Of a stretch of 64,000 nucleotides of DNA, positions 63,647 through 64,000 are shown in pieces. The DNA lies in the NCBI GenBank assembly GCA_018466975.1, contig CM031562.1, positions 3,286,001 to 3,350,000 of the forward strand, given 5' to 3'. A program made the translations under genes and the position numbers. The notes under the pieces were generated by a model, which searched no databases, was not told the DNA's origin, and saw nothing but the letters and a program-made list of their open reading frames with translations. Positions within the stretch are counted from its first letter, which is position 1. Each line of letters opens with the position of its first letter. The stretch is from Sparassis latifolia (taxonomy: Eukaryota; Basidiomycota; Agaricomycetes; Polyporales; Sparassidaceae).

Positions 63647-64000
63647 TCAAGCCCGGTTCGAGTCATTACCATTGGATGCACCGACAGTAGGATAGAGGAA
63701 GAGGGCCCTCAATGGAATACTTGTTTTCCTGGGCTGTGGTGTGGCCTCGAAAGAGCTGGAAGGGGAGAGGATAAGGGGACCGCTGGCTACGATATCGTGG
63801 TCATCCTCCGTGTCGCCATTGGCTTCAATTGAATCCATCTGTAATTGCTCGCCCAATTCGCGAAATGTGCCTTCTCCCAGGCTGTCATCAGTCAGTGATA
63901 ACGGTAGCGCAATCTCAGCGCGAGGCAAAGTCTCCTGGCTCGGGGAATCCTGGCCAAATTTCCGCTTTTTCCGTGGGTTCGTAAGACCAGCGCGGTATGA
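63647..64000 (-). CDS. C-terminal part of an unidentified gene running off the window
   Basis: An open minus-strand frame enters from the window edge and ends at 63647. It contains an NLS-like NPRKKRKFGQDSPSQE, an acidic middle (EANGDTEDDHDIVASG) and a Ser-rich part (LILSPSSSFEAT). It looks like the disordered tail of a nuclear protein. No domain is visible, and the true last exon could differ. Confidence 0.45.
   Translation of the reverse strand, partial: SYRAGLTNPRKKRKFGQDSPSQETLPRAEIALPLSLTDDSLGEGTFRELGEQLQMDSIEANGDTEDDHDIVASGPLILSPSSSFEATPQPRKTSIPLRALFLYPTVGASNGNDSNRA

Noticed and set aside
63655..63670. GGTTCGAGTC as a tRNA T-loop
   Set aside because: No matching acceptor or anticodon stem could be found around it.

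Overview
The window is nuclear DNA of a filamentous basidiomycete, most likely an agaricomycete related to Polyporales. Genes are broken by many short GT-AG introns of about 50-70 nt. Several encoded families are characteristic of these fungi: an elongated G-alpha-like protein, a Crinkler-header kinase, DUF6532 and Plavaka proteins, and orphan membrane proteins. No tRNA, rRNA or CRISPR array was seen. Exon boundaries were worked out by eye from splice consensus and family alignment recalled from memory. Identities are therefore firmer than exact exon ends.

Left part (1-20.9 kb): a 46-bp minisatellite; a multi-pass membrane protein; cytosolic-type lysyl-tRNA synthetase sharing a 244-bp divergent promoter interval with an Ariadne-type RBR ubiquitin ligase; about 4 kb without a convincing gene, holding a 114-bp direct repeat and a small palindromic MITE; a three-finger C2H2 protein; a secreted/membrane orphan; and an elongated G-alpha-like gene with two apparent microexons and two apparent GC-AG introns.

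Middle (20.9-46 kb): unidentified minus-strand exons, then housekeeping genes. These are the Nog1 GTPase of 60S ribosome assembly, an Xaa-Pro aminopeptidase with a long extra N-terminus, the mitochondrial GTP/GDP carrier Ggc1, a single-pass membrane protein, carnitine acetyltransferase and an F-box/LRR-like gene.

Right part (46.3-64 kb) is a nest of mobile DNA. A Crinkler-type REase/kinase gene lacks its 5' end where a Ty3/Gypsy LTR element (48138-63321, minus strand, GTGC target duplication) is inserted. The retroelement is decayed: it has frameshifts, a nonsense codon, and YLND instead of YLDD in the RT. It has also been invaded several times. A Plavaka DNA transposon of 5867 bp (52601-58467), whose transposase and DUF6532 genes both look intact, sits in the integrase. 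A foldback structure with arms of about 1.2 kb sits in the left LTR. A 361-bp TA-flanked MITE sits in the right LTR. Removing the insertions leaves two LTRs of about 290 bp that differ at only a handful of positions. The window ends inside another minus-strand gene.
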